Positions 8,044-18,177 of a stretch of 64,000 nt of DNA are shown here, piece after piece. The translations under genes and the position numbers were made by a program. Positions within the stretch are counted from its first letter, which is position 1. Every line of letters starts with the position of its first letter. The notes below the pieces were generated by a model that did no database searches, was not told the DNA's origin, and worked only from the letters and a program-made list of their open reading frames with translations. Origin of the DNA: Vreelandella azerica (lineage in GTDB: Bacteria; Pseudomonadota; Gammaproteobacteria; Pseudomonadales; Halomonadaceae); the NCBI RefSeq assembly GCF_013112225.1, contig NZ_JABFHI010000001.1, positions 186,001 to 250,000 of the forward strand, given 5' to 3'.

Positions 8044-9699
8044 TTGTCTGAACCACTCACAGATACATCCTTTTCTGCGTCATCAACTTTGAATAGCAAG
8101 GTTGAACGTCTCATGCCGGTGGCAAAAGCTGGCCGCCTGGGTCGCCTGCGGCGTGGCATTGAAAAAGAAGGCTTGCGGGTAGACGCGACGGGCCGCGTTG
8201 CTCAGACGCCGCATCCCTATGCACTTGGCTCTAAGCTGACCCATCCGCATATCACGACAGATTATTCAGAAGCCTTGCTGGAGTTCATTACACCGGTGAC
8301 ATCGCAGCCCCGCGAAGCGCTGGCTTTTCTGAGTGACCTGCAGACATTCACCTATCATGCGCTGGATAATGAGTGGATCTGGCCGGGCAGCATGCCCGCC
8401 CGTCTGGAAGGCAATGACAGCATTCCGATTGCTGATTACGGCACATCCAACATCGGCACCATGAAGTCGGTCTATCGCAGAGGGCTGGATGTGCGCTACG
8501 GCCGCATCATGCAGGCTATTGCGGGCGTACACTACAATGTATCCCTGCCGGATAGCATGTGGCAGGCGTTGCAGACCCTTGAAGGTGAAGAGCATACGGC
8601 GTTTAACGATTATCGCTCGACGCGTTACTTTGCCTTGATTCGCAACTTCCGTCGTCACAGCTGGCTGCTGCTTTACCTGTTTGGTGCTTCTCCGGCCATT
8701 GATAAAAGCTTTTTACCGAGCGGAAAATTACCGCAAAAGCTGCATACGCTGGATGATGAAACCTACTATGCGCCTTACGCGACCACCTTGCGTATGTCGG
8801 ATCTTGGTTACCAGAACAAGGTGCAGGAGCAGCTCAAGATCTGCTTCAACTCGCTGGGCAACTACGTGAATACCCTGCGCCACGCGATTTCTTCAAGCTG
8901 GCCCGACTACGAAAAGCTGGGTGTTAATGTTGACGGTTACTGGCAGCAATTGAATGCCAATATCCTGCAGATCGAAAACGAATACTACAGCGATATCCGC
9001 CCTAAACGGGTTACCAAACATAACGAAACGCCCAGTCAGGCGCTTGAGGCGCGGGGCGTTGAGTATATCGAGGTGCGCTGTCTGGATCTGAACCCCTTTG
9101 ATCCTTTGGGCATTACCGAGCCTCAGATCCGTTTTGTGGATACCTTTTTGCTGTGGTGCCTGCTGAGCGAAAGCCCATGGATTAGCGATGAAGAATGTGA
9201 TCGTCTGGACGATAATCGTCGCCTGGTGGTGGAGCGCGGGCGTGACCCGGCGTTGACCCTGACTCGCCAGGGAGAAGCCGTCAGTGTGGCCGAGTGGGGT
9301 GAGCAGATATGCGCGGAGATGATGACGGTTGCCAGCCTGTTGGATGCCATGGAAGAAGGGTCACCACATGCTGATGCGGTATCCGCCTGTGCGCCGGCCT
9401 TACAGCATCCGGATCTGACCCCGTCTGCCCAGCTGCTGGCGAAGCTGCATGATCAGAAGGTGTCACTAAGTGAGTTGATGCTGATGCTGGCAAAGCAGCA
9501 AGGAGATACCTTGCAACAGCAGCCGATGCTGCGTTCCCGCCAGGCTCTGCTGGATCAGTTGGTGGAAACCTCCCATCAGCAGCAGCACGATATCGAGGAA
9601 GCGAATCAGGTCAGCTTCAACGAGTTTCTGGACAGCTATTTTACCCAGGCGCGGGAATCCCGTCTGGCAGCCTTATCCACGGCTGGAGGATTCCCGTAA
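8044..9699 (+). CDS. gshA: Glutamate-cysteine ligase
   Basis: GshA makes gamma-glutamylcysteine from glutamate, cysteine and ATP, the first step of glutathione synthesis. The frame shows the proteobacterial GshA hallmarks: RRGIEKEGLRV, TDYSEALLEFITP, and VEYIEVRCLDLNPFDP. I chose TTG 8044 because AAGGAG lies 8 bases upstream and because the homologous region begins shortly after; an in-frame ATG-like start at 8011 lacks such a site. The length of 551 residues fits. The stop overlaps the dsbB start (TAATG), so the two are translationally coupled, linking thiol metabolism with disulfide formation. Confidence 0.92.
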   Translation: MSEPLTDTSFSASSTLNSKVERLMPVAKAGRLGRLRRGIEKEGLRVDATGRVAQTPHPYALGSKLTHPHITTDYSEALLEFITPVTSQPREALAFLSDLQTFTYHALDNEWIWPGSMPARLEGNDSIPIADYGTSNIGTMKSVYRRGLDVRYGRIMQAIAGVHYNVSLPDSMWQALQTLEGEEHTAFNDYRSTRYFALIRNFRRHSWLLLYLFGASPAIDKSFLPSGKLPQKLHTLDDETYYAPYATTLRMSDLGYQNKVQEQLKICFNSLGNYVNTLRHAISSSWPDYEKLGVNVDGYWQQLNANILQIENEYYSDIRPKRVTKHNETPSQALEARGVEYIEVRCLDLNPFDPLGITEPQIRFVDTFLLWCLLSESPWISDEECDRLDDNRRLVVERGRDPALTLTRQGEAVSVAEWGEQICAEMMTVASLLDAMEEGSPHADAVSACAPALQHPDLTPSAQLLAKLHDQKVSLSELMLMLAKQQGDTLQQQPMLRSRQALLDQLVETSHQQQHDIEEANQVSFNEFLDSYFTQARESRLAALSTAGGFP

Positions 9700-10205
9700 T
9701 GCTGTTATCAACGCGCAGCGTGGCGCTGGCAGGGATTGCCTTCTGTGGCCTGATGATGGCCGTGGCATTGGCGCTGCAATATCTTGCCGGTTTGGCACCC
9801 TGCCCGCTGTGTGTGTTTCAGCGGGTGGGAGTAATAGCCACAGCCGCTGTGTTACTGGTGGCGGCGGTGCATAACCCGTCGGGCCGCTGGGGCAAGGCGT
9901 TTTATGGCGTCTTGAGCCTGGTGACCGTAGCCGGTGGTGCCTTTGTTGCGGGTCGCCATATCTGGCTGCAGTCTTTACCCGCCGATAAAGTGCCCAGCTG
10001 TGGTCCAGATCTCAGCTACATGATGGATATGCTGCCACTTCAGGACGTGGTCAACCGCGTGCTGTCAGGGTCGGGGGAGTGTGCGGAGATTGATTTCATG
10101 CTGCTGGGCCTTTCGCTGCCCGCCTGGACGTTGGTGGGGTTCTTGATATTGGCGCTGGCGCCACTCAGGTTGCTGTGGCTATCTTTTGCACCTTCGCGTG
10201 GTTGA
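9699..10205 (+). CDS. dsbB: Disulfide bond formation protein B
   Basis: DsbB is the inner-membrane quinone reductase that reoxidises DsbA. The 168-residue protein has four predicted membrane helices, the first periplasmic loop CPLC motif (residues 34-37 region) and the second loop cysteine pair (VPSCGPDL and GECAEID). Length and topology are normal. Its ATG overlaps the gshA stop. In pseudomonads dsbB also neighbours the rsd/algQ gene, as here. Confidence 0.93.
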   Translation: MLLSTRSVALAGIAFCGLMMAVALALQYLAGLAPCPLCVFQRVGVIATAAVLLVAAVHNPSGRWGKAFYGVLSLVTVAGGAFVAGRHIWLQSLPADKVPSCGPDLSYMMDMLPLQDVVNRVLSGSGECAEIDFMLLGLSLPAWTLVGFLILALAPLRLLWLSFAPSRG

Positions 10206-10334
10206 CAGTTACCGCCGGACAGGAGACGCTTGGCCAATATTAACTGTGTGTAACCGAGTCGCTTTCTGATGGGTTAACCCTGTTCTATCAGGTGTAATCC
10301 ATCTATCCGGCCTGATAACAGGGAGATGGCCCCC

Positions 10335-10823
10335 ATGCTCGAAGATTGCAAAAATGCCCAGGAGCGCTGGGGTGGTGTCCACGCTTTGATTGACCGCTGG
10401 CTACAGCAGCGTAAAGAGCTGTTGGTCAGTTTCATGACGTTGCAGCAAGCCTGCGACGCTGAGCTTGAAGGTGTGAACAAAACCCACGTCGATAGCTTTA
10501 GTGAACTGCTGATGGATTACATCAGCGCCGGTCATTTTGAGGTGTATCCTCAACTGGCTGATGAGGCCAAAGCTTTTGATGATGAAGCCGCACTGGCGCT
10601 GGCAGCCAAGCTGCTTGAACGCCTGGAAATGTCAACGGAAATGACCCTTGAGATCGATAATGACTATGCCACGCCGATTCGCTGTCAGCAGAACCTTACT
10701 CGTCTGCCAGCCTGGATTGATCGCTTGTCAAAAGGGCTTACCGAACGCTTCGCGCTGGAAGATCAGCTGATTGCAAAACTTCATGCCGCCCACAGTCCGG
10801 AACAGGCCAAGGCACCGGCCTGA
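10335..10823 (+). CDS. rsd: Anti-sigma-70 regulator Rsd/AlgQ family
   Basis: Rsd/AlgQ binds the housekeeping sigma factor region 4 and favours alternative sigma factors in stationary phase. The protein is all-helical with the family N-terminus MLEDCKNAQERWGGVHALIDRWLQ (split here in two pieces by length rules: MLEDCKNAQERW then GGVHALIDRWL) and a conserved FEVYPQL segment. ATG 10335 is chosen over ATG 10326 because GGGAG at 10320 is then at a workable distance. A terminator follows at 10855. Confidence 0.87.
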   Translation: MLEDCKNAQERWGGVHALIDRWLQQRKELLVSFMTLQQACDAELEGVNKTHVDSFSELLMDYISAGHFEVYPQLADEAKAFDDEAALALAAKLLERLEMSTEMTLEIDNDYATPIRCQQNLTRLPAWIDRLSKGLTERFALEDQLIAKLHAAHSPEQAKAPA

Positions 10824-10854
10824 TACCGAGCATTGGCTGTTCACTTTCCATGTT

Positions 10855-10896
10855 AAGCACTGGCAGTGCGCTGAAAGGCGCCGGCCAGTGCTTTTA
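10855..10896 (+). terminator. Terminator after rsd
   Basis: AAGCACTGGC (10855-10864) pairs with GCCAGTGCTT (10884-10893), with an internal GC-rich loop and T residues after the stem. Confidence 0.7.
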
Positions 10897-11096
10897 CATG
10901 TCTTTGGACGAAATAGCGGCTCAGAAGCAACAGGAAAACTGCCTGGCGCTGCCCTAACTAGCCGCAGGTCTGATTGAGTTTTTATTGCACTGCGCATACC
11001 ATCAGCTCGTCCTGAATTGTGTCGTTGGTGGCCATAAGCGCTATTAACGGCATTCTGCTCTTGGTCGTATCAAGGCCAATTAACCAAGGAGTCATG

Positions 11097-12071
11097 ATGA
11101 AAGATCCCGTTCGTATTGCGATTACCGGCGGCGCCGGTCAGATCAGCTATTCACTTATTTTCCGCATTGCCGCTGGCGACATGCTGGGCAAAGATCAACC
11201 GGTGATTCTACAGCTGCTGGAAATTCCCCAGGCGCTGGATGCCCTGAATGGCGTCGTCATGGAAGTTAACGACTGTGCCTTCCCGCTGGTGCAGGATATC
11301 GTTGCCACGGATGACCCGAACGTTGCCTTTAAAGACGCTGACTTCGCCCTGCTGGTAGGTGCTCGTCCGCGTGGCCCGGGTATGGAGCGTAAGGATCTGC
11401 TGGAAGCCAACGCCGCGATCTTCTCGGTGCAGGGCAAGGCGTTGAACGACCACGCCAGCCGTGATGTGCGTGTTCTGGTGGTCGGCAACCCGGCCAACAC
11501 CAACGCCCTGATTGCGTCCTGCAATGCGCCGGATCTGGATGCTGGCCAGTTTACTGCCATGACGCGTCTGGATCATAACCGTGCGCTGACCCAGCTGGCC
11601 CAGAAAACCGGCAAGCACGTGACGGATGTTGAAGGCATGATTATCTGGGGCAACCACAGTGCTACCCAGTACCCGGATCTGGCTCAGTGCACAGTTAACG
11701 GCAAGGCGGCATTTGATCTGGTTGAGCGCGATTGGTACGAGAACGATTTTATCCCGACCGTACAGCAGCGCGGCGCGGCTATCATCAAGGCACGTGGTGC
11801 TTCTTCTGCGGCCTCTGCAGCGTCTTCCGCCATCGACCATATGCGCGATTGGGCGCTGGGCTGTGACGGCATTGTCAGCATGGCGATCCCGTCAGACGGC
11901 AGCTACGGTATCGAAGAAGGAATCATCTACTCTTACCCGGTGCGTTGCCACGGCGGTAAGTACGAAATCGTTCAGGGCTTTGAGCTGGACGCCTTCAGCA
12001 AAGAGAAGATGGCCGCGACTGAAAAAGAGCTGCGCGAAGAGCGTGCAGCGGTCGAACATCTGCTTGGCTAA
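11097..12071 (+). CDS. mdh: Malate dehydrogenase (NAD+)
   Basis: The enzyme interconverts malate and oxaloacetate in the TCA cycle. Of about 324 residues, it belongs to the cytosolic-type MDH group with NAD-binding [10 protein letters not shown], the substrate arginines in [14 protein letters not shown], the NPANTNA segment and catalytic histidine in [12 protein letters not shown] 11097 is used because AAGGAG (11086-11091) is better spaced from it than from the adjacent ATG 11094. A strong terminator follows. The gene is single-copy here and intact. Confidence 0.93.
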   Translation: MKDPVRIAITGGAGQISYSLIFRIAAGDMLGKDQPVILQLLEIPQALDALNGVVMEVNDCAFPLVQDIVATDDPNVAFKDADFALLVGARPRGPGMERKDLLEANAAIFSVQGKALNDHASRDVRVLVVGNPANTNALIASCNAPDLDAGQFTAMTRLDHNRALTQLAQKTGKHVTDVEGMIIWGNHSATQYPDLAQCTVNGKAAFDLVERDWYENDFIPTVQQRGAAIIKARGASSAASAASSAIDHMRDWALGCDGIVSMAIPSDGSYGIEEGIIYSYPVRCHGGKYEIVQGFELDAFSKEKMAATEKELREERAAVEHLLG

Positions 12072-12112
12072 GCATGTTTTATGGAGCGCCTGAAAAAGCG
12101 CTCGATATACAC

Positions 12113-12146
12113 AAAACCCCGCGAGCATGCTTGCGGGGTTTTTTAT
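12113..12146 (+). terminator. Terminator after mdh
   Basis: AAAACCCCGC pairs with GCGGGGTTTT around a 10-base loop and continues into a T run. It separates mdh from the convergent HAD gene. Confidence 0.88.
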
Positions 12147-12173
12147 TGTGGCTCACCACTCACTCACCATCAC

Positions 12174-12830
12174 TCAATCCCGCAGGCTCATGATTTTCCA
12201 CTGGCGCTGTTCGGCGATCTGGCGCAGGGTGTCGTCGGGATCAACCGCGACTGGATGATCCACCTGCTCAAGGAGCGGCAGATCGTTATGTGAGTCGCTA
12301 TAAAACCAGGCGCCATCGAGGGTCATATCTTGGTTCTCAAGCCATTGCTCAAGCCGGGTGACCTTGCCTTCACGAAAACTCGGAATGCCGCTCACCCTGC
12401 CTGTGTAGCGGCCATCAATGATCTCTGGCTCCACGGCGATCAGATGATCAATACCTAGCCGTTCGGCAATCGGGCCGGTAATGAACAGATTGGTGGCGGT
12501 AATGATCAGTAGCGTATCACCACGCGTGCGGTGGCGGGCAATAAGCTCTTCGGCCTTGGGCAGGATGTGCGGTTCAATCTTGCTGGCCATGAACTGTTGG
12601 TGCCAGGCGGCAAGCTGTTCGGGGCTGTGCTCGGCTAGTGGTGTTAAGGCCACTTCCAGAAAGGCATGGATATCCAGGGTGCCCGCATTATAGTCCGCCA
12701 TAAAGCGTTCATTGGCGGCGTGGTAAGCCACCGCATCCACCGCGCCTTGCTCAAGCAGGAATTCGCCCCAGGCATGATCGCTGTCGGTGGATAGCAAGGT
12801 GTTGTCCAGATCGAAAATAGCCAGACTCAC
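12174..12830 (-). CDS. HAD-IB family phosphatase (SerB-like subfamily)
   Basis: The 218-residue protein starts with the HAD nucleophile motif FDLDNTLL and has motif II (ITATN, position of the Ser/Thr) and the acidic motif (YSDSHNDLPLLE) of HAD-IB enzymes. It has a helical cap between. The family includes phosphoserine phosphatase-like proteins and histidinol-phosphatase-like enzymes, so the substrate is not known. In Pseudomonas a homologous gene also lies next to rppH and ptsP; here it is divergent from rppH with about 145 bases between. Confidence 0.87.
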   Translation of the reverse strand: MSLAIFDLDNTLLSTDSDHAWGEFLLEQGAVDAVAYHAANERFMADYNAGTLDIHAFLEVALTPLAEHSPEQLAAWHQQFMASKIEPHILPKAEELIARHRTRGDTLLIITATNLFITGPIAERLGIDHLIAVEPEIIDGRYTGRVSGIPSFREGKVTRLEQWLENQDMTLDGAWFYSDSHNDLPLLEQVDHPVAVDPDDTLRQIAEQRQWKIMSLRD

Positions 12831-12975
12831 GGCGCTCCCCTTTAATGTTATGTTATGAGGCGATGAATTATCGCAGAGTCACCCTGGTTTAACCACTTAG
12901 CGTTATATTGTATTGATACGCTTGTCTTGCTTGTGGAAAAATGGGGGTAACTAAAAATTTATTAAGGTGACGTCC

Positions 12976-13548
12976 GTGATCGACGCAGACGGCTTTCGCC
13001 CCAACGTTGGCATCATTATTGCCAACGCCGAGGGGCAACTGCTTTGGGCGCGTCGTGTAGGGCAGAATGCGTGGCAATTCCCTCAGGGAGGCATCAAGGC
13101 AAGTGAAACGCCACATCAAGCACTCTTTCGTGAGTTGCATGAGGAGATTGGCCTGACCGCCAATGACGTTGATATTGTCGCCTGCACCCGAGGGTGGCTG
13201 CGCTATCGCCTACCACGTCGCATGATTCGAACCCATGCTCGGCCGGTGTGCATCGGCCAGAAACAGAAGTGGTTTTTACTGCAGATTCGCTGTCAGGAAA
13301 GCCAGATTTGCATGACGGCAACCCCCAAGCCTGAATTCGATGGCTGGCGCTGGGTCAGCTACTGGTATCCGCTTGGGCAGGTGGTGCCGTTCAAGCGGGA
13401 AGTCTATCGCCGAGCGCTACGTGAACTTTCACCACGCCTTCAGCGTATTGCCCTGGAGGGCAACTCATCGCGGATAGAGTCGTCAGGTGGCGGTTATTCA
13501 AGCGATGTTTCTGCAAGCGATGCTTCTTCAAGGTCCGGTGAACCCTAA
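12976..13548 (+). CDS. rppH: RNA pyrophosphohydrolase
   Basis: RppH removes pyrophosphate from the 5' end of mRNA, triggering RNase E decay. The Nudix box ([20 protein letters not shown] then IGL) is intact, followed by conserved [18 protein letters not shown] and [14 protein letters not shown] start at GTG 12976 because [12 protein letters not shown] aligns with the family start; GTG 12967 three codons earlier is possible. The C-terminus has a Ser-rich extension of about 30 residues beyond the E. coli length. ptsP follows after 24 bases, a conserved pair. Confidence 0.92.
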   Translation: MIDADGFRPNVGIIIANAEGQLLWARRVGQNAWQFPQGGIKASETPHQALFRELHEEIGLTANDVDIVACTRGWLRYRLPRRMIRTHARPVCIGQKQKWFLLQIRCQESQICMTATPKPEFDGWRWVSYWYPLGQVVPFKREVYRRALRELSPRLQRIALEGNSSRIESSGGGYSSDVSASDASSRSGEP

Positions 13549-13572
13549 TTTTCCTCAGCGAGGCCAATAATA

Positions 13573-15858
13573 GTGAAAAGTAAAACGTCCATGCTCGAGG
13601 TGCTGCGTCGCGTCATCCAGGAAGTGAATAGCGCGCGTAATCTGGATGCGGCCCTGGCGACCATGGTGCGCCGGATCCGTAAGGCCATGCACACTGACGT
13701 GTGCTCGTTTTATCTTTATGATCAGGAGCTTGAGTCATTAATCCTGATGGAGACCATTGGCCTGCGCACCCAGGCAGTTGGCCGGGTAGTGCTGCCCTTG
13801 GGCGAAGGTCTGGTGGGTTTGGTGGCCAAGCGCAGTGAGCCACTTAATCTGGAGGATGCGCAATTGCATCCTCATTTCCGCTACTTTGAATCCACCGGAG
13901 AAGAGCGTTACTCAAGCTTTCTGGGTGTGCCTATCATTCATCAGCGCCAGATGCTCGGTGTACTGGTGGTGCAACAGGCAGAAAAACGCCGTTATGACGA
14001 TGAGGATGAAGCCTTTCTGGTTACCATGGCGGCTCAGTTAGCGGGCGTCTTGGCCCATGCCCTGGCCACCGGTAACTTTACGCGCCCTTCGCTGGCCGGC
14101 AGTCAGGCAACGTTCAAGGGAGTGGCCGCATCACCGGGTATTGGTATGGGTGAGGCAGTTGTCATCTCTCCACCGGCGGATCTTAATAGCGTGCCGGATC
14201 TAGTGCCAAGTGACATGGATTTTGAGGTGGCGCGTCTCAAGGAAGCGGTCAGTAAGACCCGGAGTGAAATTCGCGCTGCAGCAGAACGACTGGTCAATCG
14301 TATTTCAGCCCAAGAACTGGCGCTGTTTGACGTTTATCAGCAGATGCTGGGAGAAGCAGCGCTGACCGAGGAGGTGGAAAAACGCATCCGCGAAGGTCAG
14401 TGGGCGCCAGGGGCGCTGGCCGATGTGGTGCGCCGTCATGTGCAATATCTGGAGCGCGTTGATGACGACTATCTGCGCGAACGTGCGGCGGATATTCGTG
14501 ATCTGGGCCGTCGGGTGCTGGCGCACCTGCAGGAAGATACGCCTTCCACACCAGATACCTATCCGGAAAACGCCATTCTGGTAGGCGATGAAATCAGTGT
14601 GGCCATGTTGGGTGAAGTGCCGCGCGAGCGCTTGAAAGGGCTGGTATCCGTGCGTGGTTCAAGCACCTCCCATGTGGCGATTATCGCCCGAGCCATGGGC
14701 ATCCCAACGGTATTGGGAATGGTTGATCTGCCGCTGCCGCGCCTTTCCGGGGCCCCAGTGGTGCTGGATGGCCATCGCGGGCGCCTCTTTGTCCGTCCCA
14801 GCCCCGAGCTGACCGCTCACTACACCACCCTGATTGAAGAAGAGGAGGCCCTGACAGCTCTGTTGGAGCACGAGCAGGACTTACCCAGCCAGACCCCAGA
14901 TGGCTACAAGGTGCCGCTGATGGTGAACACCGGCCTGACCGTGGATGTGGTGGCTTTGCTGAAAAGCCGTATCAGTGGTGTGGGGCTGTACCGTACCGAA
15001 GTGCCTTTCATGATTACCGAGCGCTTCCCCGGCGAAAAAGAGCAGACGCGACTGTATCGGGATCAGCTGGAAAGTTTTTCGCCCTTGCCTGTGGTCATGC
15101 GTACCCTGGATATTGGTGGAGACAAGGACTTACCTTACTTCCCGATTGAAGAAGCCAACCCCTTTTTGGGTTGGCGGGGTATGCGGGTCACGCTTGATCA
15201 CCCGGAAGTTCTGATGGTTCAGCTGCGCGCCATGCTCAAAGCATCCCAGGGGCTGGATAATTTGTATGTGCTGTTCCCGATGATTACCAATGTCGAAGAA
15301 GTTGATGAAGCCTTGCGCCTGATGGAGCGGGCGATCGAGGAACTGGGTGAGGAGGGTATCGCGGTTGAGCGGCCTAAAGTCGGCGTCATGATTGAAGTGC
15401 CGGCGACGATTTATCAAATGGATGCTCTGGCAAAGCGGGTTGATTTCTTTTCAGTGGGCAGCAATGACTTGACCCAGTACCTGTTGGCGGTCGACAGAAA
15501 CAATCCACGGGTCGCTGACCTTTATGATGCACTGCATCCGGCGCTTTTGGGGGCACTGGTGGAGCTGGCCCAGGATGCTAAACGGCTGGATAAGCCAATT
15601 TCACTGTGCGGTGAGCTGGCGGGAGACCCAGCGGGGGCGCTTTTATTGATGGCTATGGGCTTTAACAGTCTATCCATGAATGCACCCAACCTGCCCAAGG
15701 TGCGCGCCGCCATACGCAGAGTCACCCTGGTGGATGCGAAACAACTCCTTGATGAGATCATGCAGCTGGATACGCCAGCACAGGTACATGCCCATCTGGA
15801 TGCACGTATGGATGCCTGGGAGCTTGGCCACTTAATGCCGCCCAAGTCCTGTGCTTAA
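13573..15858 (+). CDS. ptsP: Nitrogen phosphotransferase Enzyme I (GAF-EI)
   Basis: PtsP starts the PTS-Ntr phosphorelay, passing phosphate from phosphoenolpyruvate to NPr and then EIIA-Ntr. Domains in order: GAF sensor (residues 1-160), EI N-terminal and phosphohistidine domain (SSTSHVAIIARAMGIP, with the active His), and the PEP-binding TIM barrel (GVGLYRTEVPFM, RTLDIGGDKDLPYF, VGSNDLTQYLLAVDRN, LCGELAGDP). The length of 761 residues is normal. GTG 13573 has GCGAGG upstream; ATG 13591 is the alternative. The stop codon falls inside a short tandem repeat. Confidence 0.93.
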   Translation: MKSKTSMLEVLRRVIQEVNSARNLDAALATMVRRIRKAMHTDVCSFYLYDQELESLILMETIGLRTQAVGRVVLPLGEGLVGLVAKRSEPLNLEDAQLHPHFRYFESTGEERYSSFLGVPIIHQRQMLGVLVVQQAEKRRYDDEDEAFLVTMAAQLAGVLAHALATGNFTRPSLAGSQATFKGVAASPGIGMGEAVVISPPADLNSVPDLVPSDMDFEVARLKEAVSKTRSEIRAAAERLVNRISAQELALFDVYQQMLGEAALTEEVEKRIREGQWAPGALADVVRRHVQYLERVDDDYLRERAADIRDLGRRVLAHLQEDTPSTPDTYPENAILVGDEISVAMLGEVPRERLKGLVSVRGSSTSHVAIIARAMGIPTVLGMVDLPLPRLSGAPVVLDGHRGRLFVRPSPELTAHYTTLIEEEEALTALLEHEQDLPSQTPDGYKVPLMVNTGLTVDVVALLKSRISGVGLYRTEVPFMITERFPGEKEQTRLYRDQLESFSPLPVVMRTLDIGGDKDLPYFPIEEANPFLGWRGMRVTLDHPEVLMVQLRAMLKASQGLDNLYVLFPMITNVEEVDEALRLMERAIEELGEEGIAVERPKVGVMIEVPATIYQMDALAKRVDFFSVGSNDLTQYLLAVDRNNPRVADLYDALHPALLGALVELAQDAKRLDKPISLCGELAGDPAGALLLMAMGFNSLSMNAPNLPKVRAAIRRVTLVDAKQLLDEIMQLDTPAQVHAHLDARMDAWELGHLMPPKSCA

Positions 15859-15893
15859 GTACTGTCTTTAAGTACTGTGTTTAAGTACTGTGC
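15855..15893. repeat. Three 13-bp tandem repeats at the ptsP stop
   Basis: TTAAGTACTGT recurs at 15855, 15868 and 15881 with a 13-base period; the ptsP stop TAA lies in the first copy. A degenerate fourth start (CCTAAGTC) follows, then AGGAAAGCT-type repeats to about 15980. Each unit includes the palindrome AGTACT. Confidence 0.8.
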
Positions 15894-15981
15894 CTAAGTC
15901 ATGCGCCTGAGGGCGCGAGTGTTCCTTGATCCATTTCAGGAAAGCTTATCTCAGGAAAACTCACTTTAGGAAAGCTCAGGC

Positions 15982-16754
15982 TTAGGCAGTTTCCAACGCG
16001 AGTGTGACTTTACCCATGGGCGCTGCCATAGGGCCAAAACTCTGTTCGGTGATGCTGATAGATCCACCCTGATGACATGTCAGCCAGGTAGTTGCCCGGG
16101 TTCCATAGTCTTCGCCAACAATAAAGGCCGCTGACAGCTTTTTTCCAGGGCGGGTTCAATACCAGTATTGGGTATAGCCTCTAACGGCGCCTCCTGGCTG
16201 TGCTGAATAGCCTTTAGCGCACCTTGTGGCCAATGAGCCTGCGGTATTTGTCTATCGGCTTGCATGGCCGCTTGCAGGTTAAGTGCCTTAGGCCAAGGGG
16301 TATCCAGATCCGCATTTGAAAGTACGTGGATGCCTTTACTGACACGGCCAAGGGTGATTTTTTTGCGTCCGCGATGCATATGCCAGAGGGTGTCAGGCGT
16401 TGCTACCAGCAGGTTAAAGCCCGCATACCAGTGAGCATTATGACGCAGCTGTTCCAGCCAGCCTTCAAGGTTGGAGCAAGTCAATGCCTGACGGATCAGC
16501 TCGCCTCGGCTGGGTGTTCCCTCAGGAGTCACCAAGTAAGGGTCGCGAACATTGGTGAGTGTTGCCACTCGGCCGCTATGGCGGTTGATCGCCAGCCAGG
16601 AGCCTCCGGCCTGAAGGTCTCTGCCACCGATAATAGGGGCGTCGTTCCAGCAATGCAGTGGCTGGGTAGGGCGTTCGTGAAATTCATCGCGGTTGCCGAT
16701 AAGACGTAGCGGGGTCAGCGTTTGGGGCTGCCAATCGAAGGCAAGAAGGCACAT
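15982..16754 (-). CDS. TANGO2/NRDE-family protein, frameshifted near the C-terminus
   Basis: The protein begins MCLLAFDW and has the eponymous GNRDEFHERP (residues 21-30), GGRDLQAGGSWLAIN and the LSNADLDTPWPK segment. The catalytic-type N-terminal Cys2 suggests an Ntn-hydrolase-like fold; TANGO2 homologues are implicated in haem handling, but the bacterial role is not settled. The frame breaks in the T6 run 16139-16144; one more base restores LEKKLSAAFIVGEDYGTRATT and the family C-terminus SITEQSFGPM, ending at TAA 15982-15984 with 257 residues. It is divergent from the receiver gene. Confidence 0.85.
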
Positions 16755-16802
16755 GCTTGGCTTCCTGAAGTCTGTGTGCGTTAGCGAGTAAGGTAACTAT
16801 CT

Positions 16803-16819
16803 AAATAGATTATCTATTT
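16803..16819. promoter_or_regulatory. Perfect AT-rich palindrome between divergent genes
   Basis: AAATAGA and TCTATTT flank a TTA centre. The site lies 49 bases upstream of the TANGO2 start codon and could be an operator or part of a promoter. No regulator is assigned. Confidence 0.35.
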
Positions 16820-17000
16820 CAATAGGTTAAGATATGATCAACCATACTGTCAGTAAGCCGTGCATGTATTGCCATGCAGTATGGCCTCATGACACCACTG
16901 ACTGTGCCGCGTAAACTGGCTTTCCCGAGATGACCACTGGGCAATCATGCTGTATTGAGCATATAACTGTAAACAGGCACCCAGCCAACAGGACGGCCTG

Positions 17001-18177
17001 ATGACCTATTCGTATCGCAAGGAGTACTTTTGGCGTCACATCATCTGGCCCATTCTGTGGCCTTGTCTGTTGGTGCAACTGGCACTGGTGCTGTTGTGCA
17101 TTCTGGTAGCCGCCATGATAATCGGCGGCAAACCTCCAGAAACCTTGTGGTTGCCCCTTTTGGGCATCATGGCGATACTACTGCTCGGCAGTAGCTTGAA
17201 CCTTGGTGCCTTTATTGTTTTGTTGCGCACTAAGGCTAGGCGTAGCGAGCAGGCGTTTGAACAAACTCTCGGTGAACTGGAGCAGCATGTTGGGGTGCTT
17301 GGCTCACATTGTGACCGTGCAGGGCTTGCTGCTGTGATGAATGATGATACCTGGATGAGAGCACACCTCCTGGAGCGCCTTGAAAGTGTCAATCGCCAAC
17401 TCGCGGTGATGCGTCATTCAGGCTACAAAGTGTTGCCTAGCGTTACCCACAGTGGCGAGGATTCCCGTGAAACCTTACTGGATGACCTGGCCCATACGCG
17501 GCAACAGCTGAACCACCTGCAGCTAGGGCGCGACCGGGCAAGGGAAGAATCACGGCTAAAGTCCGGTTACCTTAATCTCCTGCGTCGTGAGACCAGCCTG
17601 CTGTTCAAATATGTCGACCACTGGGCTGCACACACTGAAGGCGGTAGCGTGGAGGGGGGTAAGTGAGCTTAAAGAGCGTTTAGCCGATATTCGCGCATTG
17701 CTGGGTAATCTTGTTGATGACACTCCGGTTGAGGCGAACAGCAGGCTAACAATGCCCGCTCGGCGGGCCAGTGTTCTGGTGGTGGACGACGGCCCGGTCA
17801 ACCTGATGTTGGCCAAGCAGGTGCTGGATAAACTTGGCCTTGAGGTGACCGCAGTAGACAGTGGTGAGAAAGCCCTGGCCTGCCAGCAACAACAGCATTT
17901 TGATCTGGTATTCATGGATATTTTTATGCCGGAAATGGATGGCCTGGAAGCCAGTCGACGTTGGCGCAAGTACGAACAGGCGCAGCAACTGGACAGCAGT
18001 ATTCTGGTGGCGCTCACGGCCAACGCTGACGGGGCTGGCCGTGAGCGTTGCCTGCAGGCAGGTATGAATGATCTGCTTGCCAAACCTTATCAGCCTGAAA
18101 GCCTTATCAGCCGTGTGGTTGCCTGGTTTCCTGATGAACATTTTCCTGATGAACCTAACGAGGCTTTAACACCATGA
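17001..18177 (+). CDS. Membrane-anchored response-regulator receiver protein, frameshifted
   Basis: The first part has two membrane helices (about residues 12-42 and 48-74), then a long helical cytoplasmic region. The second part, one frame over, is a complete receiver domain: VLVVDDGPVNLMLAKQVL, phospho-acceptor in FMDIFMPEMDG, conserved Thr in ALTAN, and Lys in LAKPY. Neither part has a HisKA or HATPase domain. The frames join in the G6 run 17654-17659 if one G is removed, giving about 391 residues with SVEGVSELKERL at the joint. Alternatively, these are two overlapping genes. The receiver resembles those of BarA/GacS-type hybrid kinases. The stop overlaps the TauE/SafE start. Confidence 0.7.

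Noticed and set aside
15850-15985. CRISPR array at the ptsP end
   Set aside because: The unit is only 13 bases without unique spacers of regular size, and no cas genes are present.
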